Assembly: GCF_023674465.1 (NCBI RefSeq)
Contig: NZ_CP098400.1
Location: 3,004,801 to 3,068,800, forward strand
Direction of reading: 5' to 3'
Length of the DNA stretch: 64,000 nt
From: Xiashengella succiniciproducens
GTDB lineage: Bacteria > Bacteroidota > Bacteroidia > Bacteroidales > Marinilabiliaceae
Every line of letters starts with the position of its first letter. Position 1 is the stretch's first letter. The notes beneath the pieces were generated by a model. That model worked only from the letters and a program-made list of their open reading frames with translations. It had not been told where the DNA came from and ran no database searches. Below are positions 27,448-36,697 of the stretch, in pieces. Both the position numbers and the translations under genes were made by a program.

Positions 27448-28134
27448 TTATTCAAGTTTGAAGTTGACCGGTAGAGTAATAGATACTTTAACTGCCTTGT
27501 TCCTTTGTTTACCTGGCTTCCAGTTAGGCATAGCCTGAACAACACGAAGCGCCTCACGGTCAAGATTAGGATCAACACCACGAATTACTCTGGGATTTGT
27601 CACTGCCCCTTTTTCATTTACTACAAATTCTACGTAAACGCGACCTTGAATTCCATTTTCCTTGGCCATCATAGGATATCTAATATTCTCAGCGATAAAT
27701 CTCTGCATAGCTTCCTGTCCGCCAGGAAATTGAGGCATTTCCTCTGCAAACACAAAGATTTCATTGCTTTCATCCCTCTCTTCCTCAAGCGACTGATACA
27801 CCTGGGTATAGTCAATTGCAGCTGACTGATCAAGTTCTGAATCAAAAATCTCAAGTTCATCATCCAGGTCCATATTATTCTCCACAATATTGAGAATATC
27901 TGCAGCAGCTGGTGGTGGCGGTGGAGGAGGCGGAGTGTCATCCTGACGGGTAATAGGTATAATCTCTTCCTCTACAGCAGCATCATTATCAGAAAGATTT
28001 ATGTCTACGTTGTAATCGGACCATGTCCATTCAAAAGCAATAAGCACAATACTAAGAACCACAACAAGCCCGATCTGAGTAAAAACCGCTTTCTTGCCTT
28101 CAAGGTTTGCTTTTGGTGATTTCTTAACTTCCAT
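27448..28134 (-). CDS. TonB-type energy transducer (paralogue 1 of 3)
   Basis: A 228-residue TonB-like protein. It has a basic N-terminus, one membrane anchor (about 18-36, ending FEWTWSDYNVD), a proline run, an acidic linker and a C-terminal TonB domain with 'EMPQFPGGQEAMQRFIAENIRYP', 'GRVYVEFVVNEKG' and 'NWKPGKQRNKAVKVSITLPVNFKL'. Such proteins couple the proton gradient, through ExbB/ExbD, to TonB-dependent outer-membrane transporters; no exbB/exbD is nearby. It is the last of three adjacent paralogues, each with its own hairpin terminator. Confidence 0.93.
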   Translation of the reverse strand: MEVKKSPKANLEGKKAVFTQIGLVVVLSIVLIAFEWTWSDYNVDINLSDNDAAVEEEIIPITRQDDTPPPPPPPPAAADILNIVENNMDLDDELEIFDSELDQSAAIDYTQVYQSLEEERDESNEIFVFAEEMPQFPGGQEAMQRFIAENIRYPMMAKENGIQGRVYVEFVVNEKGAVTNPRVIRGVDPNLDREALRVVQAMPNWKPGKQRNKAVKVSITLPVNFKLE

Positions 28135-28179
28135 ATAAAAAAGTAAAATTTAAAAATAAAAACAGCTCATCAAAACAAA

Positions 28180-28202
28180 AGAGGCTGTCCTATCGACAGC
28201 CC
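28180..28202 (-). terminator. Terminator after the second TonB-like gene
   Basis: A 7-bp stem (GGCTGTC/GACAGCC) with a 5-nt loop. On the minus strand it is followed by TCTTTTGTTTT. It separates paralogues 1 and 2. Confidence 0.65.
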
Positions 28203-28227
28203 ATTTTGTCAATAATTTCAATTTGGG

Positions 28228-28929
28228 TTACCTTTGTTGAAGGACAAAGTTAACAGGAATAATAAATGCCACCTTGACATACATATTCCTTTGTTTTCCG
28301 GGCTTCCATCTGGGCATTGACTGAACTACACGCAATGCTTCACGATCTAGGTGTGGATCAACCCCACGGAATAACTCAACATTTGTAACCTCACCCTTCT
28401 CATTTACAACAAACTGAACATACACCTTTCCATAAATACCGTTTTCCTCAGCAATTATTGGATACCTGATGTTGTCAGCTATGTACTTGTAAAGAGCCTG
28501 TTCACCACCAGGAAACTCAGGCATTTGCTCTACAATCCTAAAAATCTCATCACTTTCTTCTCTGGCATCTTCAACTGCAGGCTGATAAATCTGTGTAAAA
28601 TCAACAGCTGCATCTTCAGAAAACTCAGAGGTCAGAATTTCGAAATCTTCATCAATGTCAACGAGATCGTCAACTATGTTAAGCACATCCAGTGCCCTTG
28701 GCATTTCAGGAGTTGGAGGAGGAGTATTATCTTCCTGGCGGGTTATTGGGACAATCTCTTCTTCAACCTGAACCAAATTGTCATTCGCTTTGACGTTTAC
28801 ATTGACATCTGTCCATGTCCATTCAAAGGCAACAAGCACCAAAGAAAGGACAACTATAAGGCCGATCTCAGTAAAGACTGGTTTCCGCTTTTCCAGATCA
28901 GCTTCCGGTGATTTCTTTACTTCTATCAT
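28228..28929 (-). CDS. TonB-type energy transducer (paralogue 2 of 3)
   Basis: A 233-residue paralogue with the same layout: basic start MIEVKKSPEADLEKRK, membrane anchor, short proline stretch (PPPTPEMP, less regular than its neighbours), acidic linker, and C-terminal TonB domain with 'EMPEFPGGEQALYKYIADNIRYP' and 'RWKPGKQRNMYVKVAFIIPVNFVL'. The start is the ATG at 28927-28929; an in-frame TTG three codons upstream is unlikely. It is the most divergent of the three in its linker, which may set partner or transporter choice. Confidence 0.92.
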   Translation of the reverse strand: MIEVKKSPEADLEKRKPVFTEIGLIVVLSLVLVAFEWTWTDVNVNVKANDNLVQVEEEIVPITRQEDNTPPPTPEMPRALDVLNIVDDLVDIDEDFEILTSEFSEDAAVDFTQIYQPAVEDAREESDEIFRIVEQMPEFPGGEQALYKYIADNIRYPIIAEENGIYGKVYVQFVVNEKGEVTNVELFRGVDPHLDREALRVVQSMPRWKPGKQRNMYVKVAFIIPVNFVLQQR

Positions 28930-29078
28930 GACGCTCAAACTTTATAGGGTTAACTCCTGATCAAACAGGAACCATACAAACAATTGGGTCTTGATACTTG
29001 TATTAATATACGAAATCTAAACCGAAAAGTAAACAAAAACTGAACAAAAAAATCAACTTTTTGTTCGAATCCCTGCAC

Positions 29079-29112
29079 AAAAAGGGGCTGACCCTTAAGG
29101 CAGCCCCTTTTT
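29079..29112 (-). terminator. Terminator after the third TonB-like gene
   Basis: A 12-bp stem (AAAAAGGGGCTG with CAGCCCCTTTTT) and 10-nt loop, symmetrical with A and T runs on both sides, 26 nt past the stop codon of the gene that ends at 29138. Confidence 0.85.
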
Positions 29113-29137
29113 AGTATCTAAAACCTGGGAATCAGGT

Positions 29138-29833
29138 CTATCGTTGCCTTAGTACAAAGTTAACCGGAAGCACACATGATACCCTTACAGGAACATTCCT
29201 TTGCTTTCCAGGCTTCCATTTTGGCATAGCCTGAATCACACGAAGAGCCTCACGGTCAAGGTGAGTGTCAACACCACGCATTACAGTAGCATTGGTTACT
29301 TCACCCTTTTGATTTACAACGAAGCTGACAAATACACGACCTTGAATACCGTTTTCCTCAGCAATAACGGGATAACTAATGTTCTCAGCAAGGTATTTCT
29401 GAAGAGCCTCTTGTCCACCTGGAAACTCAGGCATCTCCTCAACAATCATAAAAATCTCACCTTCATTATCACGTTCTTCCGGAGTATTATCATACACTTG
29501 AGTGAAGTCGATCATTGCAGATTCATCCAACTCAGAGTCGAAGATTTCCAGCTCAACATCAATATCAGCATCGTCTTCTACAATGTTAAGAACATCTGTA
29601 ACTGCCGGTGGTGGCGGTGGCGGTGGCGGTGTCTCATCCTGACGGGTAATAGGAATTATTTCTTCCTCAACTGTAACCTCGTCAGTAGTCTGTTCCAGGT
29701 CGACATTTACGTCGGTCCATGTCCATTCAAATGCAACAAGAACCAATGACAGAACAACAACAAGCCCAATCTGTGTAAAGATAGGCTTCTTGCTCTCCAA
29801 ATTGGCTTTTGGCGACTTCTTAAGCTCTAGCAT
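29138..29833 (-). CDS. TonB-type energy transducer (paralogue 3 of 3)
   Basis: A 231-residue paralogue: basic start MLELKKSPKANLESKK, membrane anchor at about 18-36, an eight-proline run coded by a GGCGGT repeat on the plus strand, an acidic linker and the C-terminal TonB domain ending 'LPVNFVLRQR'. It is close to paralogue 1 in the anchor and linker. The tandem set probably arose by duplication. About 295 bp without a gene lie upstream; on the plus strand that stretch ends in the tRNA-Ala promoter, and I see nothing else in it. Confidence 0.93.
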   Translation of the reverse strand: MLELKKSPKANLESKKPIFTQIGLVVVLSLVLVAFEWTWTDVNVDLEQTTDEVTVEEEIIPITRQDETPPPPPPPPAVTDVLNIVEDDADIDVELEIFDSELDESAMIDFTQVYDNTPEERDNEGEIFMIVEEMPEFPGGQEALQKYLAENISYPVIAEENGIQGRVFVSFVVNQKGEVTNATVMRGVDTHLDREALRVIQAMPKWKPGKQRNVPVRVSCVLPVNFVLRQR

Positions 29834-30082
29834 AATAAAATGGTAATTTGTTTATACACAATAACAATACCGGATCTCTCCTAATTCTCCCAAAAATCCC
29901 TCTATGTAAAGAGAGCATAAAATTAAACTTTATGCTTACATATTACAAGCAATTGAACCTAAAATTAGATTCAGGCCTGTTTTTTAAAATTAATTAACTA
30001 GTGTAAATGTTACCTTAATCAGCAGCTACTATTACTACATTAGCAAAACAACAGCCTGTATAAAATAAATTCGACAGAATAT

Positions 30083-30113
30083 TTTGCTACTTATCACGAA
30101 AAAAATATATTTG
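30083..30113 (+). promoter_or_regulatory. Promoter of tRNA-Ala
   Basis: TTTG (30083-30086), 19-bp spacer, TATATTTG (30106-30113). The tRNA begins 16 nt later. Confidence 0.75.
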
Positions 30114-30128
30114 CAAGCGCAAAAACAT

Positions 30129-30202
30129 GGGGGCATAGCTCAGTTGGCTAGAGCGTTTGGCTGGCAGCCAAAAGGTCAGGGGTTCGACTCCCCTTGTCTC
30201 CA
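30129..30202 (+). tRNA. tRNA-Ala (GGC)
   Basis: A 74-nt cloverleaf. The anticodon loop CTGGCAG gives anticodon GGC. The acceptor stem carries the G3-U70 wobble pair that alanyl-tRNA synthetase requires. CCA is not encoded. Confidence 0.95.
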
Positions 30203-30228
30203 CAAAATCAAGAGGCAAAATAAAGATT

Positions 30229-30255
30229 AAAGCCCGTCAGTACGACGGGCTTTTT
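30229..30255 (+). terminator. Terminator of tRNA-Ala
   Basis: A perfect 10-bp stem (AAAGCCCGTC with GACGGGCTTT), 5-nt loop, followed by TT and then CGTTTT, 26 nt past the tRNA. Confidence 0.85.
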
Positions 30256-30369
30256 CGTTTTGCACAAACAATTACTACACAGAATTTGTTAAGGAATAAC
30301 ACTGCAGATACAACGGGATACCATCTCTTGTAGTCTACAAATTGTTTTCCGCTACAAGAACACCAGAAG

Positions 30370-31437
30370 ATGACTGATAACTCAGCAAAGATCCTAAAAA
30401 GCATAAATCCAGTACGTATTATCCTGCCAGTTGCAATAGGAATTGCTGTTACCGCTTATCTGATGTACAGGGAGTACGAACCCGGATCACTTAACCTACT
30501 GACTTTCAGTATTCAAACAGCTTTTTGGCTTTTTGTTTCAATACTTCTGATGGCTACACGCGACTTTGGTTATATGCTCCGCTTGCGCATACTGAGTGAA
30601 AAAAGCCTAAGCTGGAAGAAGGTCTTTAACATCATTATGTTATGGGAGTTCACTTCAGCTATCACTCCATCTGCTGTCGGGGGAACCAGCGTAGCTGTAT
30701 TCTTCATAAACAAGGAAGGAATCAGATTGGGAAAAAGTACGGCAATAGTATTACTAACTTCCTTTCTTGATGAATTATACTTTATTCTGTCTTTCCCTGC
30801 ATTAATTATTATCGCAGGAGGGCTTACCCTATTCTCCATCAGTCCTGAAGCCACAGCCCTGACTTGGTACAAGAATCCGTTTATCCTGTTTGCCTTGCTC
30901 GGTTACAGCATCAAACTAATCTACATTCTAGCATTATCGTACGGGCTTTTTGTGAATCCCAGAGGACTGAAATTACTGCTGTTGTGGATATTTAAGCTAT
31001 CCTTCATACGAAAATGGAGGCCACAGGCAAATGAATCAGGTTCAGAACTGATTCAGGCATCAAATGAGTTCAAACATTGGCCAATCAAGAAATGGATCAG
31101 AGCATTCATGGCAACAGCTGTCAGTTGGACAGCCCGCTATTGGCTGGTCAATACAATAATCATTGCATTTTTTGGACTCCGCATCCTTGATCCTGAAGGT
31201 CACTTCCTTGTCTTTGGGAAACAACTTGTAATATGGATTATGATGCTTGTAAGTCCTACTCCCGGAGGAAGCGGATTTGCCGAATATGCTTTTCACGGTT
31301 TTCTTGGTTATTTAATTCCCGCCGGGACAGGTATTGCAATGGCTTTTATTTGGAGACTTATAAGCTACTATTCCTATCTTATTATTGGAGTATTTATTCT
31401 GCCCAAGTGGATTAAGAAGCACATTACCAAACAATAA
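30370..31437 (+). CDS. Lysylphosphatidylglycerol synthase/UPF0104-type flippase-like membrane protein
   Basis: A 355-residue polytopic membrane protein with about eight hydrophobic segments. 'WEFTSAITPSAVGGTSVAVFFINKEG' and 'MMLVSPTPGGSGFAEYAF' are the paired motifs of the LPG synthase transmembrane (YbhN/AglD-like) family, which includes lipid flippase-type domains. There is no C-terminal lysyltransferase domain. It probably moves or handles a lipid or glycolipid in the inner membrane; the substrate is unknown. It stands alone between tRNA-Ala and the sensor pair. Confidence 0.85.
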   Translation: MTDNSAKILKSINPVRIILPVAIGIAVTAYLMYREYEPGSLNLLTFSIQTAFWLFVSILLMATRDFGYMLRLRILSEKSLSWKKVFNIIMLWEFTSAITPSAVGGTSVAVFFINKEGIRLGKSTAIVLLTSFLDELYFILSFPALIIIAGGLTLFSISPEATALTWYKNPFILFALLGYSIKLIYILALSYGLFVNPRGLKLLLLWIFKLSFIRKWRPQANESGSELIQASNEFKHWPIKKWIRAFMATAVSWTARYWLVNTIIIAFFGLRILDPEGHFLVFGKQLVIWIMMLVSPTPGGSGFAEYAFHGFLGYLIPAGTGIAMAFIWRLISYYSYLIIGVFILPKWIKKHITKQ

Positions 31438-31537
31438 ATTCGATAATTTTTGACAAATAATCGGTTTTTGGTGATAAAACAGAGGCATTTTGTTTCCCCT
31501 TTGCCTAATTTGCATAAGACAATGTATTCAAGGCAAG

Positions 31538-31645
31538 TATCCGGTCACTAAAATCTCTTTCGTCATAATACGATTTTGGGTCTTTGAAACGTTAATAGTT
31601 TCAGAAGATGTGTGCTGACAATGCTTTTTACCATTTGACCGGATA
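31538..31645. promoter_or_regulatory. Spaced 10-bp inverted repeat upstream of the sensor gene pair
   Basis: TATCCGGTCA (31538-31547) and its exact reverse complement TGACCGGATA (31636-31645) flank 88 bp in the 245-bp gap before the binding lipoprotein gene. They could be paired operator half-sites or the base of a long RNA stem. The second copy ends 37 nt before the ATG. Confidence 0.45.
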
Positions 31646-31682
31646 TGTTGCGTGTTAAACTTTTTGAGGATTTGGGGAAACT

Positions 31683-32561
31683 ATGGATAAAGCTCTTAGA
31701 TGCATTATATCTAAGTTGTTTGCCGGACTGATCATTACGGTATTGATTTTTTGCATTCATGCCTGCGGGACAAAAAACAAGGAATCCGACAGACAGGCTC
31801 AGGAAACCAGAGTTCCTGAGCTGGTATTATATTGTGAGAATGGGGTATCAGCTCCTTTGGATTCGATTTGCAAACAATTTGAAAGGATGTACAAATGCCG
31901 TATCACAATACAAAACGGCAACATCAGAAACCTTGTGAGCATAATAGCAGACACTCAAACCGGCGACCTGTTTATCCCGGACATAAGATCAGGATTTGAC
32001 ATCCTTAGGGAGATACAACCAAACATAATTGGGGATTCTTTATACATAGGGACCAATACCTTGGTCTTTATCGTTCCCAAAGGCAATCCCGAAGGATTCA
32101 ATGGAGATATTATCTCTATGCAAGATGAGAAATATGCAGTTATTATAGCAAACCCGGAAACCAGTTCGCTTGGTTCAGTCACAAGACAGATACTAAGTAC
32201 TGCAGGAGTTTATTCTGAAGTGCTAAACAACAGCATAGCCTTATCTGTTGATAACAGAGGAATAATTAGAAGGATTCATAACGGAGAGGCAAGCCTGGGT
32301 CTGGATTGGATTTCAAGCTTTTACTATAACGGGAACATTGGAAAAGTTGACACTGTACATCTGAGCATTCCTGATACTAGATACGATGTATATGCATCAG
32401 TACTTAAAACATCTAGGTACCCCGGACTTGCTCATACTTTTTTGTCTATGCTAAACTCTCCTGTTGGAGCCGACATTTTCAGATTACATGGAATTTACAG
32501 AAAAAGTCAACTTGAATTACAAAGCAACTTAATACCTGAAGATGGTAAAAGCAGGAATTAG
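31683..32561 (+). CDS. Substrate-binding lipoprotein (ModA-like periplasmic binding fold)
   Basis: A 292-residue exported protein. The signal sequence ends at a lipobox-like IHAC (Cys28; His at -2 is unusual). The mature part looks like a type II periplasmic binding protein of the molybdate/tungstate-binding ModA group: '[24 protein letters not shown]', '[10 protein letters not shown]', '[10 protein letters not shown]', '[19 protein letters not shown]' and '[11 protein letters not shown]'. No permease or ATPase gene is adjacent. Its last 20 bases overlap the hybrid kinase gene, so it is more likely a ligand sensor for that kinase than a transporter part. Confidence 0.8.
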   Translation: MDKALRCIISKLFAGLIITVLIFCIHACGTKNKESDRQAQETRVPELVLYCENGVSAPLDSICKQFERMYKCRITIQNGNIRNLVSIIADTQTGDLFIPDIRSGFDILREIQPNIIGDSLYIGTNTLVFIVPKGNPEGFNGDIISMQDEKYAVIIANPETSSLGSVTRQILSTAGVYSEVLNNSIALSVDNRGIIRRIHNGEASLGLDWISSFYYNGNIGKVDTVHLSIPDTRYDVYASVLKTSRYPGLAHTFLSMLNSPVGADIFRLHGIYRKSQLELQSNLIPEDGKSRN

Positions 32562-35500
32562 AACGAGACTTGCATCAAGCAGGAGGCTCTATAAGCTAAA
32601 GTACAGGGACAGTCTGTTGCCGTTCATTAAGGAACCTGTAATCAATAAGCTGTTCTGGTTACTTGGTATCTTTCTGTTTACCATTTTCATGATTCTTTTT
32701 ATAGAAAACTACTTTGACAAAAACTACACGCTGCGGTATCAGCAAATGATACGCAATCAGGAACAAAAACAGAAACTAGACTTCATACTTAAGGAACAGC
32801 TACTCAACACCCAGATTGCGTTTACTACATACCTGTCAGCGACACATCCACAACAATTAGCAAACATACATACTCAGATAGGTCAAAAGATAGAAGAATG
32901 TCTCGACATCTTAAGAATTCTGGATCAGGGAGGGATGTATGAGTACCACAATTCTGCCAATCTGGCCTCAGCAGATGAAATAATCGAGATGATAGTATAT
33001 GAAGCCGACTGGTACACTGGCACTATTAGCGAGGTGAGACAACTATACCCGGCAATTAGTGACCTTCAGTCACTTTCCTCACGTATTAATGCAACTATTA
33101 AGGCAGCATCCGACAGTGCAGTAAACGGCAGAGATCAGATTAATGAAACTCTTGCCTTTTATATGAAGCAGGTCGATGGGATCTTCAACCGTATCTTCGA
33201 GATAGAAAGGAAAATTTCTTTTGACATTCAGAAAAATGTACTGTCTGTTAGTGAGACTAGTGTTAAAGTGCTGAAGCGATACAACAGACTTAAATACATA
33301 AGCCTTATCCTCTTCACATTTTTCGCAGGTGGTATCACCTACATAGTTATTATTCAGATTTCAAAGGTCATCCTCAACAGGCAAAAGGCTGAGCTCAACA
33401 GCAAGAAGTTGCTAATGGCTGTAGAACAAAGCCCTGTGGCTATAATGATTACCAATACCAGAGGTGTAACTGAATACGTCAATGAAAGTTATGTCTTAAA
33501 AACCGGATATGTCAAAGAAGAAGTTATTGGTACACGACCATACTTCTTCAGCAACAATGGGATCTACGACTTTTCTGAAATAGTCATGGCCACTATTCAG
33601 GTAGGTAACACATGGAGCGGCGAAATTGAAACACGTAACAAGGCTGGATTGACATACTGGGAAAGAGTCCAGATCTCTCCGGTGTTTAATGAATCAAATA
33701 CAATATCCAACTTTATTATTATCAGGGAGGATATCACAGAAAAACGATTGCTGACAGAGTCTCTCAATGAATCCATTGAAAATCTGAAGAATATAACTGA
33801 GAATTTACCTGTAGGTATAATGGTAGTCGATGATAAGCAGAGAGTTATAGAGATAAACCAGACAGCTGCCAAAACAATGGGTTTTGACAGTATAGATGAT
33901 GCCCGCCATTACATTAACACTCATTCATACAGCCAGTTTTTCGAGGTGAATTCTGAAAATCATTATCATCAGATTAACTCGGGTCTGAACGTTCAAACCC
34001 GTGAAGAACGTCTTTCAGTCCCAGAAAACAATGTTTCCCGCACTGTACTCAAGAATATTATTCCAATTAAGCTAAACAACGAGTCAGTTAGACTTGAAGC
34101 CTTTATGGATATTACAGCTCAAAAGGAACTACAACAGAAGGAAGCTGAAGCCAACAAGGCTAAATCTGAGTTCCTGGCCAATATGAGCCATGAGATTCGT
34201 ACCCCAATGAATGGTATTGTAGGTGCTACCGAGCTGTTGGCAAATACAGATCTTGAGAAGGAGCAACGAAATATACTGTCTGTGATATCCAAATCATGCG
34301 ATAATTTGATCTCAATCATCAATGATATCCTTGATTTCTCAAAGATAGAAGCCGGTAAGATGAAGATTGAGAATCTGCCTTTCAATATCCACGATACTGT
34401 TGAGTTCCTGCTTGACCAGATTTCTTTCAAAGCAAATGAAAAGGGCCTCGAGATCAACGTCGACCTTGATGAAGATATCCCTTCAATCCTTATAGGCGAT
34501 GAGGGACGCCTTGTCCAGGTACTCACCAATCTCTTGGGCAACTCTGTAAAGTTTACAGACCAGGGTGAAGTAATTCTCTCTGTCGGCATAGTATCACGTA
34601 AAGGTGATGATATAAGCCTCCATTTCAAGGTTCAGGATTCGGGAATAGGAATACCTCCGGAAAAAATAGAAAAAGTATTTGACTCCTTTACCCAGCTCGA
34701 CGGATCAACCACCAGGAAATATGGAGGAACCGGACTTGGTACCAGCATCTCCAAGATGCTGGTCGAACTTATGCATGGAAAAATATGGATAGAGAGTCCA
34801 AATCCTGTCCATGCATCATCCAAAACAAACCCAGGTAGTGTGTTCCACTTTATACTGCCTTTCAAAACAGCTATTAACATTCCTATTATCAATTCATATA
34901 AGGATAGGTTCAGCGGACTTAATGTATTAGTTGTTGATGATCACGAAACCAATATTCAGCTGTTAAATAAGACCCTCACAATTTGGGGAATGAATGTAAC
35001 TACCGCTGCAACTGTCAATGATGGTGTCCAGATTATCAAAAGGTACCCTAATTTTCACATGCTGATAGCAGATAATCACCTGCTAAGAGATATTGAGAAC
35101 AAATTTATCCAGGAGGTAAAGGAATTATCTCCCGCTATTAAGGCTTTGCTTCTGGTAGCCAACCCTAAAACCATCACCCCTCATAATTTTAAAGGATTTG
35201 ATAAGATATTGCACAAACCTGTAAAGCATTCCACGCTTTATGCTGCAACTGCAGAGCTTTTCGATAAAGGAACAGATCAACAGGAAGATAAAAGTGTAGA
35301 ATCTGAGCCTGAAGATGTAAATACAGATCTGGGCAGGAAGCAAATCCTTCTTGTTGAGGACAACCCGATAAACCAGAAGATTGCAGAAAAAATGCTTTTA
35401 AGGTTGGACTACCATGTTACTATTGTGTCCAACGGAAGAGAAGCTGTTGATGTTATGGACAATAAAGGTAGTGAGTTCAGCCTTATACTAATGGATGTTC

Positions 35501-35706
35501 AGATGCCGGAACTTAATGGCCTGGATGCAACAAAGGAGCTTAGATCTAAAGGCTTTAAATTGCCCGTGATTGCTATGACTGCAAATGCCCTAAAGGGTGA
35601 CAGGGAAATTTGCATTGAAGCTGGCATGAATGATTATATTGGAAAACCTGTACGCTTTGAGACTCTGGAAAGTATAGTAAGCAAATGGATCAAGAAACAG
35701 AGCTAG
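32542..35706 (+). CDS. Hybrid histidine kinase with periplasmic domain and two receiver domains
   Basis: A 1054-residue inner-membrane sensor. TM1 is at about 37-55, a mostly helical periplasmic domain at 56-252, TM2 at about 253-274, PAS domains at about 288-400 and 412-530, HisKA with His550 in '[12 protein letters not shown]', HATPase at about 650-775 ('[11 protein letters not shown]', 'GGTGLG'), a first receiver at about 793-910 (Asp799/800, Asp844, Lys892) and a second at about 934-1050 (Asp985). It starts inside the lipoprotein gene. No separate response regulator follows. The layout is like TorS, which reads the binding protein TorT. Confidence 0.93.
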   Translation: MVKAGIRTRLASSRRLYKLKYRDSLLPFIKEPVINKLFWLLGIFLFTIFMILFIENYFDKNYTLRYQQMIRNQEQKQKLDFILKEQLLNTQIAFTTYLSATHPQQLANIHTQIGQKIEECLDILRILDQGGMYEYHNSANLASADEIIEMIVYEADWYTGTISEVRQLYPAISDLQSLSSRINATIKAASDSAVNGRDQINETLAFYMKQVDGIFNRIFEIERKISFDIQKNVLSVSETSVKVLKRYNRLKYISLILFTFFAGGITYIVIIQISKVILNRQKAELNSKKLLMAVEQSPVAIMITNTRGVTEYVNESYVLKTGYVKEEVIGTRPYFFSNNGIYDFSEIVMATIQVGNTWSGEIETRNKAGLTYWERVQISPVFNESNTISNFIIIREDITEKRLLTESLNESIENLKNITENLPVGIMVVDDKQRVIEINQTAAKTMGFDSIDDARHYINTHSYSQFFEVNSENHYHQINSGLNVQTREERLSVPENNVSRTVLKNIIPIKLNNESVRLEAFMDITAQKELQQKEAEANKAKSEFLANMSHEIRTPMNGIVGATELLANTDLEKEQRNILSVISKSCDNLISIINDILDFSKIEAGKMKIENLPFNIHDTVEFLLDQISFKANEKGLEINVDLDEDIPSILIGDEGRLVQVLTNLLGNSVKFTDQGEVILSVGIVSRKGDDISLHFKVQDSGIGIPPEKIEKVFDSFTQLDGSTTRKYGGTGLGTSISKMLVELMHGKIWIESPNPVHASSKTNPGSVFHFILPFKTAINIPIINSYKDRFSGLNVLVVDDHETNIQLLNKTLTIWGMNVTTAATVNDGVQIIKRYPNFHMLIADNHLLRDIENKFIQEVKELSPAIKALLLVANPKTITPHNFKGFDKILHKPVKHSTLYAATAELFDKGTDQQEDKSVESEPEDVNTDLGRKQILLVEDNPINQKIAEKMLLRLDYHVTIVSNGREAVDVMDNKGSEFSLILMDVQMPELNGLDATKELRSKGFKLPVIAMTANALKGDREICIEAGMNDYIGKPVRFETLESIVSKWIKKQS

Positions 35707-36689
35707 TAAAGAAAAAACTGTCCAGCTACAGTGACCAGAATAAAAAAGAGGAATACAATTTCTCTTACCTTGTTACGCTGAATTACTTCAAACCATTTCG
35801 TGACAACCACCGCAAGTGCACTTACCGATAGAGGCATAAGTTCCATTGAAAAAAACGGACTCATTACAGCAGCAGCATTAATAAGTATAATCCATATAAA
35901 GATCCTGAAATAACGCCTTACGATTATTTTCTGAACATTCATCTGCCTTATGCATACCAGAATGGAAATGGTGGTTATCAATATCAGAAATGCCATATAA
36001 ATCCTGGAGTAGAAGGTATGACTATATTGTCCGGGATTCGCAACCAGGTTTTCTATCAATATCTCATAAAAGGCAGCTCCTTTGTCAATGAAAAGATAAT
36101 AGGCAAAACTCATTGCAAAAGGGAAAAGAAGTCCCATCAAAGATGCAGCTAGTGCCCTGAATGAATATAGTCGTAATACTCCCATTGCAAGAATATACAA
36201 GGGGAAAAAGAATAACCCTTTGGCATATAATAACGAACCAAGACCTAGCAATAATCCCGCATCAAAACACTTCACAGAAGGATTACGCCTATCAACTGCG
36301 CCAAACAGGATGTCCAGTCCAAGGACAAAAAACACAACAAATATCCAAACAGGACTAAGTTTTTGTACTGATAGGAAAGCTGAGCTAAGCATTGCATATA
36401 TCAACAGTACTATAAGGCTCTGCCGCTGTAGCAATGCATACCTAGCTGCCATTCTATTAAGAAACAACCCAGTAAGAAAAACAAGCCCCAGCGATGACAA
36501 TGCTGCAGTAAAAGCCGAGTAACCAAACAGGGGGCTAACAACAGCATCCCAAAGCGGCATTGATGGATTATCAATGGCAGTAAAGTGCGTAATATCAACC
36601 ACAAAATATCTCAGCCATAAAAACACCACACCAACGGAAGTAAGTAGGGCTGCATTTATCGAGTTATTATGTAGAGATTTAAACAGCAT
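35703..36689 (-). CDS. Polytopic membrane protein (DUF6427-like)
   Basis: A 328-residue protein that is almost entirely hydrophobic, with about ten predicted membrane helices. It resembles a family found in Bacteroidota (DUF6427); I recall that name but could not check it. No catalytic motif is visible. It lies 8 bp downstream of purD on the same strand, so it is probably cotranscribed with purD and the deacetylase/DUF2723 genes. Its TAG stop shares the four bases CTAG with the stop of the converging hybrid kinase gene. Confidence 0.7.
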   Translation of the reverse strand: MLFKSLHNNSINAALLTSVGVVFLWLRYFVVDITHFTAIDNPSMPLWDAVVSPLFGYSAFTAALSSLGLVFLTGLFLNRMAARYALLQRQSLIVLLIYAMLSSAFLSVQKLSPVWIFVVFFVLGLDILFGAVDRRNPSVKCFDAGLLLGLGSLLYAKGLFFFPLYILAMGVLRLYSFRALAASLMGLLFPFAMSFAYYLFIDKGAAFYEILIENLVANPGQYSHTFYSRIYMAFLILITTISILVCIRQMNVQKIIVRRYFRIFIWIILINAAAVMSPFFSMELMPLSVSALAVVVTKWFEVIQRNKVREIVFLFFILVTVAGQFFLY

Positions 36690-36697
36690 TGTTGTAA

